DNA from: an uncultured Lachnospiraceae bacterium
Lineage (GTDB): Bacteria; Bacillota; Clostridia; Lachnospirales; Lachnospiraceae
Reading direction: 5' to 3'
Length of the DNA stretch: 32,911 nt
NCBI GenBank assembly: GCA_902774725.1
Contig: CACYJP010000022.1
Span: 1-32,911, forward strand
The translations under genes were made by a program, and so were the position numbers. Positions within the stretch are counted from its first letter, which is position 1, and every line of letters begins with the position of its first letter. Below are positions 23,341 through 31,979 of the stretch, piece by piece. The notes under the pieces are model-generated. The model had not been told where the DNA came from. It was given only the letters and a program-made list of their open reading frames with translations, and searched no databases.

Positions 23341-23988
23341 TTAATTATTATTCTTATAAAGCTTATTCTCAGCGATGTATCTTTCAATTGAATCGGAGAC
23401 AAGCCCCTTGATGCTCTTTCCATCACTTACTTTATCCCTGATATCAGATGATGATATAGGTGTATCATTCATATCAAGCAGTCTGATATCTGATAAAGGA
23501 TGCTCTTTTTTTATCCTGCTTATTATCTGAGCACTACTATCCTTGTCGGTTTCACCTCTTACAGCCGATAGAAATACAGCACTTTCCAAAAGCTCGTCTG
23601 CATCAACCCATTTGTCAACCCATTTAAGCGAATCACCACCGATTATAAAATAAATCGTCTTAAAACCGTCCTTCTTTAGTTCTCTTACTGTATCTACGGT
23701 ATGTGTGACACCGCCTCTTATTATTTCAATATCACTATAGTATAGAAAATCGTTTTCATCACACACCAGCTCTAACATATTCAGTCTGTCTTCATCAGAT
23801 GCAAAACTGCTGTTATCCTTATAATACGTAGATTTATTAGGTAGAAGGACAATCGGGTGCTGGTACTGCTTATAAGCTGACTCAGCCATTTTAAGATGTC
23901 CGAGATGAATCGGATTAAAAGAACCGCCGAGCAGTATTATTGTATCATCTTTTTCGGAAGATAGTTTGATTTTATTTCTTTTTTTCAA
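23341..23988 (-). CDS. nadD: Nicotinate-nucleotide adenylyltransferase
   Basis: A 215-residue nucleotidyltransferase that makes nicotinate adenine dinucleotide in NAD synthesis. The LGGSFNPIHLGHL segment holds the HxGH catalytic motif, and ISSSDIRDKV near the C-terminus is the second ATP-binding motif. Translation probably starts at TTG (23988): no ATG or GTG lies between there and the catalytic core, and AAAGG sits nine bases upstream. The gene overlaps yhbY by 17 bases, which suggests translational coupling. Confidence 0.95.
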   Translation of the reverse strand: MKKRNKIKLSSEKDDTIILLGGSFNPIHLGHLKMAESAYKQYQHPIVLLPNKSTYYKDNSSFASDEDRLNMLELVCDENDFLYYSDIEIIRGGVTHTVDTVRELKKDGFKTIYFIIGGDSLKWVDKWVDADELLESAVFLSAVRGETDKDSSAQIISRIKKEHPLSDIRLLDMNDTPISSSDIRDKVSDGKSIKGLVSDSIERYIAENKLYKNNN

Positions 23989-24292
23989 GTTTTTTTACCT
24001 TTTCACCAGGAAATACGATTTTGATATTCTCCTGGTTTCTTTTATATAAAACTATTTTACGACCTATTACCTGAACTACCTCTGAACGAGTACGCTCACT
24101 AAGTGTTATAGCAAGAGTATGTGGATCATCAACACAGTTCTTAAGTACATTTATCTTGATAAGCTCTCTGGCCTTAAGTGCTTCAGCTGCAGCCTCAACA
24201 AATTCAGGTGTAAGACTTGCCTTCCCAAGAGAAAGTACAGGATCTGTAGTCTGGGCAATAGACTTTAGATATGCTCTGTCTTTTGTTGTCAT
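23972..24292 (-). CDS. yhbY: CRS1-YhbY (CRM) domain RNA-binding protein
   Basis: A 106-residue single CRM-domain protein. It contains the LKSIAQTTDPVLSLGKASLT start, the VEAAAEALKARELIKI helix and IGRKIVLYKRNQE, which fit the YhbY family. Such proteins associate with pre-50S particles and 23S rRNA. The C-terminus is Lys-rich (KVKKLEKKK). It lies between obgE and nadD, and its 3' end overlaps nadD. Confidence 0.94.
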   Translation of the reverse strand: MTTKDRAYLKSIAQTTDPVLSLGKASLTPEFVEAAAEALKARELIKINVLKNCVDDPHTLAITLSERTRSEVVQVIGRKIVLYKRNQENIKIVFPGEKVKKLEKKK

Positions 24293-24307
24293 ATTGAATC
24301 CTTTCTA

Positions 24308-25609
24308 TTATTCGATATACTCAAAGCTCCATCCATAGAGACGGACCTCATCACCCTCTTGTATACCAAGTGCTTTAAGTTCATCGATGATACCATTTTT
24401 AACCATGAAGTCCTGGAAGAACTTGAAGCCCTTGTCATCTTCAAGGTTGGTATATCCGAGCATTTTTTCGATACGTGGTCCTTCAACAAGGAATATGCCT
24501 TCCTCATCACCTTTTTCAACGGTATATGGAAGTTCTTCGACTCTGGAGGTGTATTCTTCAAGGGAAATCTCCGAATTAAACTCAAGTATTTCATCCGGCG
24601 CATCCTTCAGAAGCTCAAATGCAGCATTAAGTAATTCCTTTACACCCTCACCTGTTGCTGCAGATATAGCCATAACCTTGGTATCAGGCTCATACTTATC
24701 TCTAAGCTTTTTAAGTACAGCTTCTCTTTCCTCTGCAGGAAGGACATCAAGCTTATTAGCAACAATTATAGTAGGTCTTTTAACAAGCTCTTCACTATAT
24801 TTGCTTAGCTCTTCGTTTATAGCTTCGATATCCTCGATCGGATCTCTTCCTTCAACAGATGCTGCATCTACGATATGAAGAAGAATTCTTGTTCTTTCGA
24901 TATGTCTAAGAAAATCAAGTCCAAGACCTGTTCCTTCAGAAGCTCCCTCTATGATACCCGGGATATCTGCCATAACAAAGCTTCGACCTTCACCAAGTCC
25001 TACAACTCCGAGATTCGGAACAAGAGTTGTGAAATGATAATCGGCTATTTTAGGCTTTGCATTTGAAACCTTGGACAAAAGTGTTGATTTTCCGACACTT
25101 GGGAATCCAACAAGACCAACATCCGCGAGCATCTTGAGCTCAAGCACAAGCGTCTTCTCTATAGCTGCCTGACCGGGCTGCGCATAACGAGGTGCCTGCA
25201 TAGTGCTGGTTGCATAGTGCTGATTTCCTTTACCACCTCTTCCACCACGAAGAAGCACAAATGGTTCCTCACGATCAGCCATATCGATAATTACCTTACC
25301 TGTTTCAAAATCCTTTATAACAGTTCCGGGAGGGACTTTGATAACTATATCCTTACCATTAGCACCATGGCATCTTCTCTTGCCACCTTCCTCACCATCG
25401 GTAGCCTTATATTTTCTTACATTTTTAAAATCCATAAGAGTATTTATTCCCTTATCGATGACGAAGATAACATCTCCACCCTTGCCGCCGTCTCCGCCGT
25501 CAGGGCCACCATTGGGAACATACAGCTCACGACGGAAGGAAACATGTCCATCTCCGCCCTTGCCTGCTCTTACAAATATCCTAGCTCTATCTACAAACAT
25601 ATTGGCCAT
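24308..25609 (-). CDS. obgE: GTPase Obg
   Basis: A GTPase of about 433 residues acting in 50S assembly and the stringent response. Domains in order are the glycine-rich Obg fold (GKGGDGHVSFRRE, GGDGGKGGDVIF, about 1-155), the G domain with GFPSVGKSTLL, DIPGIIEGASEG and NKLD, and the OCT domain ending EVRLYGWSFEYIE. The preferred start is the ATG at 25609, seven bases after AGGAG. A longer in-frame extension to 25657 crosses the terminator hairpin and is not credible. It precedes yhbY by 15 bases. Confidence 0.97.
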   Translation of the reverse strand: MANMFVDRARIFVRAGKGGDGHVSFRRELYVPNGGPDGGDGGKGGDVIFVIDKGINTLMDFKNVRKYKATDGEEGGKRRCHGANGKDIVIKVPPGTVIKDFETGKVIIDMADREEPFVLLRGGRGGKGNQHYATSTMQAPRYAQPGQAAIEKTLVLELKMLADVGLVGFPSVGKSTLLSKVSNAKPKIADYHFTTLVPNLGVVGLGEGRSFVMADIPGIIEGASEGTGLGLDFLRHIERTRILLHIVDAASVEGRDPIEDIEAINEELSKYSEELVKRPTIIVANKLDVLPAEEREAVLKKLRDKYEPDTKVMAISAATGEGVKELLNAAFELLKDAPDEILEFNSEISLEEYTSRVEELPYTVEKGDEEGIFLVEGPRIEKMLGYTNLEDDKGFKFFQDFMVKNGIIDELKALGIQEGDEVRLYGWSFEYIE

Positions 25610-25621
25610 GATTTGACTCCT

Positions 25622-25655
25622 AAAAATAAAAGGAGCCTTGCATTCACAAAGCTCC
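25622..25655 (-). terminator. Intrinsic terminator between rpmA and obgE
   Basis: On the minus strand a nine-base-pair stem (GGAGCTTTG with CAAGGCTCC, one G-T pair) with a six-base loop is followed by TTTTATTTTT. This is a strong rho-independent terminator. The T-tract runs directly into the AGGAG of obgE. I see no new promoter between them, so obgE expression may rest on readthrough. Confidence 0.88.
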
Positions 25656-25670
25656 ATTAATATCTGATAC

Positions 25671-25955
25671 TTACTCAGCTACTGGGTAGATAGAAACCTG
25701 CTTTCTGTCTCTACCAAGTCTTTCGTATCTAACAACTCCATCTGTTAATGCGAACAGAGTATCATCTCCGCCACGTCCAACATTAAGTCCCGGATGGATC
25801 TTTGTTCCACGCTGTGTATATAAAACGTTACCGGCCTTAACAAACTGGCCATCTGCACGCTTAGCTCCAAGTCTCTTAGAAGCTGAATCTCTACCGTTTT
25901 TTGTAGAACCCATTCCCTTCTTATGAGCGAAGAGCTGTAAATTCATCTTAAACAT
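25671..25955 (-). CDS. rpmA: 50S ribosomal protein L27 with cleavable N-terminal leader
   Basis: A 94-residue L27. The N-terminus [17 protein letters not shown] includes the Firmicutes leader ending LQLFA, which the protease Prp removes to expose HKKG near the peptidyl transferase centre. The core [18 protein letters not shown] and [19 protein letters not shown] is diagnostic. The ATG follows GGGAGG by six bases, and the gene overlaps the end of prp by 8 bases, so the two are probably coupled. Confidence 0.97.
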   Translation of the reverse strand: MFKMNLQLFAHKKGMGSTKNGRDSASKRLGAKRADGQFVKAGNVLYTQRGTKIHPGLNVGRGGDDTLFALTDGVVRYERLGRDRKQVSIYPVAE

Positions 25956-26280
25956 GACTTACCTCCCTAAAAAATATCTGAATATACTTATCACCATACT
26001 CTTCATATATAGAACAAAGTCCTAAGCGAAGAGCCTTAAGTAGTAGTTTACTCTCTGAACTAACCTCACCGATTATCTTGAATCTTACAAGACCGTCTTC
26101 ACATTCTTCAGTTACAACGCTATCAGAAGTGAACTCTTCAATAGAATTTACGGTATTGATAACAAGTGCAGATACTCCTGCACAAACAACATCCTTACCG
26201 CAGCATCCATACTCTGCATGTCCGGATATCTTAAATCCGAAATACTGTTCGTTCTTCGAGTAAAAAATCGCCTTGATCAT
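25948..26280 (-). CDS. prp: Ribosomal-processing cysteine protease Prp
   Basis: A 110-residue protein of the YsxB/Prp family. The catalytic histidine lies in SGHAEYG (His22) and the catalytic cysteine in [12 protein letters not shown] (Cys34), the expected spacing. Prp cleaves the N-terminal leader of L27, whose gene is next to it. It sits between rplU and rpmA, the standard Firmicutes order. Confidence 0.95.
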   Translation of the reverse strand: MIKAIFYSKNEQYFGFKISGHAEYGCCGKDVVCAGVSALVINTVNSIEEFTSDSVVTEECEDGLVRFKIIGEVSSESKLLLKALRLGLCSIYEEYGDKYIQIFFREVSHV

Positions 26281-26307
26281 AATTTACCTTTCAAATACAA
26301 TACGTAA

Positions 26308-26616
26308 TTAAGCCTTAATAGCTTCAATCTTTACTTCTGTGAAAGGCTGTCTGTGTCCGTTCTTCTTGTGGAAGCCCTTCTTTGGCTTATACTTATAAAC
26401 GGTTACCTTCTTAGCCTTAGCAGTCTTAAGAACTGTAGCCTCAACTTTTGAAGAAGCAACCTTGTCTCCAACAAGAACATCCTTATCGTTGTTTACAAGA
26501 ACAACTGTATCGAATGTTACCTTAGCTCCATCCTCAGCATTTAACTTCTCTACTCTGATGATGTCTCCTTCAGCTACCTTGTACTGCTTTCCGCCTGTAG
26601 CAATAACAGCATACAT
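26308..26616 (-). CDS. rplU: 50S ribosomal protein L21
   Basis: A 102-residue L21, normal length. It begins MYAVIATGGKQYKVAEGD and ends in the family pattern YKPKKGFHKKNGHRQPFTEVKI. It is the first gene of rplU-prp-rpmA, after an L21 leader RNA and a TAGGAGG ribosome binding site nine bases before the ATG. Confidence 0.97.
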   Translation of the reverse strand: MYAVIATGGKQYKVAEGDIIRVEKLNAEDGAKVTFDTVVLVNNDKDVLVGDKVASSKVEATVLKTAKAKKVTVYKYKPKKGFHKKNGHRQPFTEVKIEAIKA

Positions 26617-26640
26617 AAGTTTTTTCCTCCTAACTTATAA

Positions 26641-26697
26641 TCTCGCCAACATCGGTGGTGCCTAAGGGCACACTTACAACCTGGTTGTGCGGCATAC
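26641..26697 (-). ncRNA. L21 leader (cis-regulatory ribosomal-protein leader)
   Basis: Between the promoter and rplU the transcript contains CCGCACAACCAGGTTGTAAG, then TGCCCTTAGGCACCACCGA and TTGGCGAGA. The CAACC/GGTTG and TGCC/GGCA stems and the ACCACCG and GGCGAGA strings match my memory of the Firmicutes L21 leader. By family knowledge it senses L21 or another product of the operon to control expression. Confidence 0.85.
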
Positions 26698-26703
26698 TCG
26701 GTT

Positions 26704-26732
26704 ATAATAGCATTTATGTAAATCATTGTCAA
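26704..26732 (-). promoter_or_regulatory. Sigma-A promoter of rplU-prp-rpmA
   Basis: The minus strand has TTGACA (26727-26732), a 17-base spacer and TATTAT (26704-26709), with transcription expected near 26697. The L21 leader begins at once, which supports the assignment. It lies in the 196-base gap between the GH3 gene and rplU. No clear terminator of the GH3 gene was seen in that gap. Confidence 0.87.
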
Positions 26733-26812
26733 ACGCTTTTTGATATATATAGAAAACTTGACAACACGTAGCGCTTAGAGCATGTCGCAGGGTGCATGCC
26801 AGCATATCAGAA

Positions 26813-28141
26813 TTATTGCATCTTAAGCTTAAGTTTAAGAATTCTTCTGACACTCTCATTTATTCTTTCTTCGGATATTGTTCCGTTTTTTACAGCCTCT
26901 TCAACAGCAGAAACTGAAGCCTTAAAATCTGCAGGCATAAGAAGCAGGTCATCTCCGGCCTGGATACATTTTACTGCAGCTTCTCCACTGGAGTAATTAT
27001 TTGATATAGCTCCCATGTTAAGCGCGTCAGTAACAACAACTCCGTCATATCCAAGCTTATTTCTAAGCTCTCCTGTAACTATATCCTTAGATATCGATGC
27101 AGGCTCCTGAGTAACTGATGTAACTGTTATATGACCAACCATCACAATTCCTGCTCCGGCATCTATTCCACTTTTGAATGGAAGATATTCACCAGATGAA
27201 AGCTCTTCAAGGGTTCTTGAGGTAGTAGCGGTTCCTGCATGTGAATCCTGCGCTGTATCGCCATGTCCCGGAAAATGCTTTAGTGTACATCTGATTCCGG
27301 TATCTTCATACCCCTTAACAGCTGATGAAACCAGCTCTGAAGCCTGATTATAATTATCACTGTAAGCTCTTTTTCCTATTACAGTATTACTTGGATTGGT
27401 CCAGGTATCAGCAATTGGGGCAAAGTCCATATTGAATCCGAGATTCTTTAAATAACCGGCTACTGTCTTAGCGTTATCATAAGCCTTTTCAGTTCCCTGA
27501 TCCTTATAATTAAACATTGGTTCCAGCTTAGGTACTGAACCTATCTTATCAGCACATCTTGCAACACTTCCTCCCTCTTCATCTACGCTGAGCATAACAG
27601 GAATGCCTGTTTTTTCCTTTGCATAGCTCTGTGTGTTCGTAAGCATTGTTTTAAGCTGCTCTTCTGACTCGATATTCTGACTAAAGTATATAAGTCCGCC
27701 TACCGGATAGCTGTCAAAGCTTGACTTGGAAGTATCTCCAAACTCAGTTACCTGTGAAAAGCCAGTAAGTGCTTCGGGAGTTACAACAAACATCTGACAA
27801 ACCTTGTCATGTAGGCTCATCTTGGAAAGAGTCGCCTCAACATTTGGATCAGCAGCTGCATTATTGGCCGGTTTTTCCTCTTTCTCAGGATTATCAGCTG
27901 TTGCAATTGCCTCAGTTGTCGGTTCCTCAGTAATCGGCTGGAAATTATCCTCAGTGGTAACTTCAACTTGTTCGGCCGTAGTCTGATTAACAACATCACC
28001 GTTTATTTCATGCTTCGCAACCGGATCCTTTTTGTCGCTTATATTTAGTACAATTGTTAATAATAAAAGTCCAACGACTATTCCTATAAGAAATATGATC
28101 ATTCCCTTTAGAAAAGAAATAGCCTTTTTATCTCTACCCAT
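26813..28141 (-). CDS. Membrane-tethered GH3 beta-N-acetylhexosaminidase (NagZ-like)
   Basis: A 442-residue protein. Residues about 9-34 form an N-terminal membrane anchor, followed by a Thr/Glu-rich linker to about 100. The GH3 domain spans about 101-442. KHFPGHGD (288-295) and His301 match the NagZ-type acid/base loop, and VVVTDALNMGAI carries the nucleophile Asp372. Family members remove N-acetylglucosamine from cell-wall fragments; an outward-facing anchored form would work on muropeptides or on other beta-GlcNAc glycans. The start follows GAGGA. It lies 15 bases after the VWA-lectin gene, probably on the same transcript. Confidence 0.92.
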   Translation of the reverse strand: MGRDKKAISFLKGMIIFLIGIVVGLLLLTIVLNISDKKDPVAKHEINGDVVNQTTAEQVEVTTEDNFQPITEEPTTEAIATADNPEKEEKPANNAAADPNVEATLSKMSLHDKVCQMFVVTPEALTGFSQVTEFGDTSKSSFDSYPVGGLIYFSQNIESEEQLKTMLTNTQSYAKEKTGIPVMLSVDEEGGSVARCADKIGSVPKLEPMFNYKDQGTEKAYDNAKTVAGYLKNLGFNMDFAPIADTWTNPSNTVIGKRAYSDNYNQASELVSSAVKGYEDTGIRCTLKHFPGHGDTAQDSHAGTATTSRTLEELSSGEYLPFKSGIDAGAGIVMVGHITVTSVTQEPASISKDIVTGELRNKLGYDGVVVTDALNMGAISNNYSSGEAAVKCIQAGDDLLLMPADFKASVSAVEEAVKNGTISEERINESVRRILKLKLKMQ

Positions 28142-28156
28142 TTTAAATCCTCATTA

Positions 28157-29956
28157 TCAGTCTTCGTATTCGATAACATATCCGACATTACCTTCAAAGT
28201 ACTTAAGGCCGGTATCAAATACATTTTCTAGCTGGTCGTTCCAGCTCCATTCATCATTGACATACCATAGCATCAGGTACATTTCTTCAACCTGATCTCT
28301 ATCCTGTCTTGAAGGCTCACCATCGTACCAGGCAGTATAGCTGTTAAAGTCCTCACCTGTTACCCAGTGTCCGAAGGACGAATTTCCGTAAACAGATGTA
28401 TATCCACCCATCCAGACGTACTTTATGCCTTCTGCCTCACATAGTCCGCTGACCTCATCCATTTCAGCCTGTGAAGTAATAGTTACCAGATGTCCACCCT
28501 TCTGCATAGCTGCCTGATTGGCTTCTGTCCAGGAAACATCTGCCTTAACAACCTCATATCTTGAAGTATGTGGAGCAACCTCAATAGGCTTTACAGGAGT
28601 AAATGTAGCACTTGTTCTTGCTCCATAGGTTTCATCACTTATGATACAATCAACACTTCTCTGAGAATACTGATCAATAGAACCATCAGTTTCATAGGAT
28701 ACGCAGTACATCTCTTTATTCATCTTGTATATCTCAGAAAGCACCTCTGACATATCACTGACTGAACTAATTGACCAGAACCATCCACCTGTATCCTTGG
28801 CGATACTCTCATAGACACCGCCACCTGATGCAGTACCGATTATAAAGATCGGAACATTCATACTATTTGCATAATCAATTACTTCAGTATATGAATGACG
28901 ACTCTCATTATCATCACCATCGGTAAATGCAACAACGCATCTTGCACCCTCCTGAGTACTTGCATTCATAACACTTTCATAAAGAGCATCATAGAATGCA
29001 GTTCCTCCATCAGCGACCATGTTATTTATACCGTTTTGAAGGAGACTCTTATCCTGTGTAAATGTACACATGTACATAATGTAGGAATCAAAGGAAATAA
29101 GCTCGGCCTTATCACCGGAATTAGTATCCATTTCATGAACGAAATCAGTCATAGCCTGCTTCATCGTATCCATATCACTATCCATACTTCCGGACTTATC
29201 AGCACATATACTGAATGAAACACCCTGATTACCTTCGAGCATAGAAACAGACTTTATAGTTCTTTCAACCTGAGTACCATCTGCTAAGGTTTCATTTACA
29301 GCAGCAGTCGGACTTGTAAGGAGAAGTGTTTCTCCAGCTGAATCCTCAACTGTATAATAAAGCTTTACAGTAGGATATTCAGAAACATCAGATGAAACAA
29401 AGCCAAGATCCATACTCTGCTTAGAAGCAAGCGCACTATTTAGTGCATCAAAGGAATTAGGATTCTGAGCCACCTCTGTAGTCCCTTCAGTGGTTTCTTC
29501 AGTCTCAGTAGAAGATGCTTCTATCCCCCCTGGTCCCTCAGGACCATCTGTGATATCGTTTTTTCCAAAATTAATAACACCTGTTAGTACCAGTACTAAA
29601 AATGTACCAACCATTAGAAGAAGAACTATAGCTGAAACTATAAGACCTATTGTAAGACCTGACATAGACTTTTTTTCTTTCTCAGGTGGTAAAGTCGGTT
29701 CCACGCCCGGTACCGTACCCATATTGGTAAAATTCTGAGGGATTGTCTGATCCTGGAAAAAAGCCTGAGTAGGAATATCCTCCTGACTCAACTGCTGCAT
29801 CTGAGGATTCATCTGCTGTCCCTGAGGGTTCATCTGCTGTCCCTGAGGACTCATCTGTCCCTGAAACTGACTGATATCAGGCTGCGCAGCCCCGCATATC
29901 TTACAGAATTTACTTTGATCGTCTATTTGCGACCCACAATTGACACAAAACTTCAT
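28157..29956 (-). CDS. Zinc-ribbon / transmembrane / VWA / C-type-lectin-like surface protein
   Basis: A 599-residue protein. An N-terminal zinc ribbon has CxxC pairs at Cys4/Cys7 and Cys18/Cys21. A Gln/Pro-rich linker with repeated PQGQQMN follows. One transmembrane helix (about 101-126) leads to an acidic Thr-rich stalk. The VWA domain (about 245-420) has an intact MIDAS: DKSGS (Asp253), Thr319 in GGTAFYDAL and Asp346 in FTDGDDN. The C-terminal about 135 residues resemble a C-type lectin fold (RYEVVKADVSWTEANQ, GHLVTITSQAEM, VWMGGY, WYDGEPS). The ribbon should be cytoplasmic and the VWA and lectin-like parts outside. Ligand unknown; metal-dependent adhesion is likely. It stands between GH9 and GH3 genes. 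Confidence 0.88.
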   Translation of the reverse strand: MKFCVNCGSQIDDQSKFCKICGAAQPDISQFQGQMSPQGQQMNPQGQQMNPQMQQLSQEDIPTQAFFQDQTIPQNFTNMGTVPGVEPTLPPEKEKKSMSGLTIGLIVSAIVLLLMVGTFLVLVLTGVINFGKNDITDGPEGPGGIEASSTETEETTEGTTEVAQNPNSFDALNSALASKQSMDLGFVSSDVSEYPTVKLYYTVEDSAGETLLLTSPTAAVNETLADGTQVERTIKSVSMLEGNQGVSFSICADKSGSMDSDMDTMKQAMTDFVHEMDTNSGDKAELISFDSYIMYMCTFTQDKSLLQNGINNMVADGGTAFYDALYESVMNASTQEGARCVVAFTDGDDNESRHSYTEVIDYANSMNVPIFIIGTASGGGVYESIAKDTGGWFWSISSVSDMSEVLSEIYKMNKEMYCVSYETDGSIDQYSQRSVDCIISDETYGARTSATFTPVKPIEVAPHTSRYEVVKADVSWTEANQAAMQKGGHLVTITSQAEMDEVSGLCEAEGIKYVWMGGYTSVYGNSSFGHWVTGEDFNSYTAWYDGEPSRQDRDQVEEMYLMLWYVNDEWSWNDQLENVFDTGLKYFEGNVGYVIEYED

Positions 29957-29987
29957 TTAACCCACTCCCCTTTTTTAAAAACAAAGT

Positions 29988-31955
29988 TTAATAGCATACA
30001 CCGTCTGAGCTTATCCAGTAACCATCTATATAAGTACTTGTTACCATATAACCGGACGAATCAAAATAATACCAATAACCATCTATCTTTAACCACTGAC
30101 TGTAAGCATACCAGCCGGAGGTGTCCCCAAACCACCAGCCTGTCGAATCAGACTTCCAGCTGCCGAGCGGCTCATATTCCCATGCGCCACTATTTCCAAG
30201 CCAGCAGCCCTCTCTGTATTCATTCGAAGCCATATAACCATCAGCAGCAAAATAATACCATTTGTGATCTATCTTCTGCCAGCAGCTTGCAGGATACCAG
30301 CCTGAGCTGTCTTCAAACCACCAGCCTTTTCCATTCGTTTTCCAGCTTCCGGTAGGTTTATATGAATTATTACCGTTTGCATCATACCATTTACCGGATA
30401 TCCATTCATTTGACGGCTTTCCAGTAGCTCCTCCACTAGAGCCACCTGAGGCACCACTGTTGCCGGATGATCTTCCGCCGGAGCTATTATAGGTAAATCT
30501 CATTTCCGCACCGGCCGCTTCCAGATCACTCTGAGTCATAAGACTGTTAGAAGCTGTGCCATCATTCTTATGAAGTGTATAAAGTGCAGCACTCGCAAGC
30601 ACAAGAGCACTGTTATAATCAAGTGCAACCTCATTACACTGATAGTCAGTCTGACTGTCTGTATAGGATCCATGCGAATCTCTTGGTCCTCCAACAAGAG
30701 CTCCCAGAAGAACATGTCTGTTATTTGAGTACTGTCCTGCGTCACTTGAAGCAGATGCAGCTCTATGATGAGGATACTTTGCGCTATATGAATTATAGCC
30801 AACTATATAACACTGATTCTGACTATTCTCACCCATAAGGTATCTCATCTGGGTAGTTGCCCAATTAGCATATTCAGATTTACCGGAAGCTTTATCATAA
30901 AGAAGTCCTATAAACTGAGTATTACAGTTATATCTTGCACTTCCCCACTGAAGCAGGCAGCCATATCCGCCTGATTTATCCATACCGTTATACATATTAT
31001 CAGCACAGTTTTTAAGTGCTGCACTGTCACCGGTTCCATAATACTCTGCAAGAGCACTTACGTTGTCCCAGGAGAACCATGACCAGATATTATAGCCGCT
31101 GTTTGAATAGCTTCCGCTTCCTGCCTTTACCTTGTCAAACTCGCCCTTATACCATGAGTCCTTTGTAGCCTTATAAAGAAGTGCTGCGGCAAGGGCATAA
31201 TCATCTCCCCATGATTCTGACTTGTAGAGATAATTTCCCGTACTACTGTCCCAAAGACCTTCTGTAGCACAGGCTGCACTGTGACCATATGCATAATTAA
31301 AAAGCTTCTTCGCATAGTCAAGAGCTTTTGTATCCCCAAAATTGATATACTGAAGTGTAAGAGCAGCCGCTGCTTCGCTCACTTCATCCGTAGCAGGATT
31401 AGTATCCGAAGTATAATACACATGTCTTACAGCATTCTGGGATTCAGGAGAACTCCACTGCTTATGGTCCTCATCTCCATCGGAAACCTGATAAACAAAG
31501 AAATCAACCGAACCATCCGACTTTAGAACAGTACATTTCTCAAAGTATTCAGCAAAATGATCTGTTATAGTCTTTAAATGTGCTGTAGAATATGTATCTT
31601 CAAAAGCCTGCTTATATTCCATATATGCTATTCCAAGCATACTTGCTGAATAAGCCTGCGGAAGTCCGGCCTTGAGATGATCACCGGCATCATGAAAGCC
31701 ACCGCTTACATCTACTGTCCTGCCATTTATCGTGACACTTGTGTCTCCTGCATGACAATTACTTCTCCATGAAAATGCAGATCTTTCTGACACCTTTTGT
31801 CCGCACATGTTGGCATCAAAAAAATAAAGAGATTCCTGAAGAAGTTTTGCATAGCTCACCTCTACGCTTGCAGCTTCTGACGTTGTCCCATATACACATA
31901 AAACCGAAAGCGTCATAGAAAGTACAAGCACATACGATATTAGTTTTCTAATCAT
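29988..31955 (-). CDS. Secreted GH9 glucanase (cellulase) with cell-wall-binding repeats
   Basis: A 655-residue protein. The chosen ATG (31955) lies after AAAGGAG; an upstream TTG at 31973 overlaps that site. A signal peptide ends near SEAAS (residue 30). The GH9 catalytic domain (about 32-465) shows FHDAGDHLK with catalytic Asp89 and Asp92, YPHHRAAS (His396-397), and NEVALDYNSALVLA with the proton donor Glu442. A Ser/Gly-rich linker (about 490-515) leads to choline-binding-type Trp/Tyr/Gly repeats such as GWWFEDSSGWY and KWYYFAADGYM up to the C-terminus. The enzyme should cut beta-1,4-glucan while held on the cell surface. No dockerin or CBM3 is seen. Confidence 0.94.
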   Translation of the reverse strand: MIRKLISYVLVLSMTLSVLCVYGTTSEAASVEVSYAKLLQESLYFFDANMCGQKVSERSAFSWRSNCHAGDTSVTINGRTVDVSGGFHDAGDHLKAGLPQAYSASMLGIAYMEYKQAFEDTYSTAHLKTITDHFAEYFEKCTVLKSDGSVDFFVYQVSDGDEDHKQWSSPESQNAVRHVYYTSDTNPATDEVSEAAAALTLQYINFGDTKALDYAKKLFNYAYGHSAACATEGLWDSSTGNYLYKSESWGDDYALAAALLYKATKDSWYKGEFDKVKAGSGSYSNSGYNIWSWFSWDNVSALAEYYGTGDSAALKNCADNMYNGMDKSGGYGCLLQWGSARYNCNTQFIGLLYDKASGKSEYANWATTQMRYLMGENSQNQCYIVGYNSYSAKYPHHRAASASSDAGQYSNNRHVLLGALVGGPRDSHGSYTDSQTDYQCNEVALDYNSALVLASAALYTLHKNDGTASNSLMTQSDLEAAGAEMRFTYNSSGGRSSGNSGASGGSSGGATGKPSNEWISGKWYDANGNNSYKPTGSWKTNGKGWWFEDSSGWYPASCWQKIDHKWYYFAADGYMASNEYREGCWLGNSGAWEYEPLGSWKSDSTGWWFGDTSGWYAYSQWLKIDGYWYYFDSSGYMVTSTYIDGYWISSDGVCY

Positions 31956-31979
31956 CGAATAAGCTCCTTTCAAAACAAA

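Noticed and set aside
25610..25657. N-terminal extension of Obg by 16 codons
   Set aside because: It would start inside the terminator hairpin; the ATG at 25609 has a good AGGAG site and begins the conserved Obg fold.
26674..26859. Minus-strand 61-codon frame upstream of rplU
   Set aside because: It overlaps the GH3 3' end, the rplU promoter and the start of the L21 leader, and has a Cys-rich composition without motifs.
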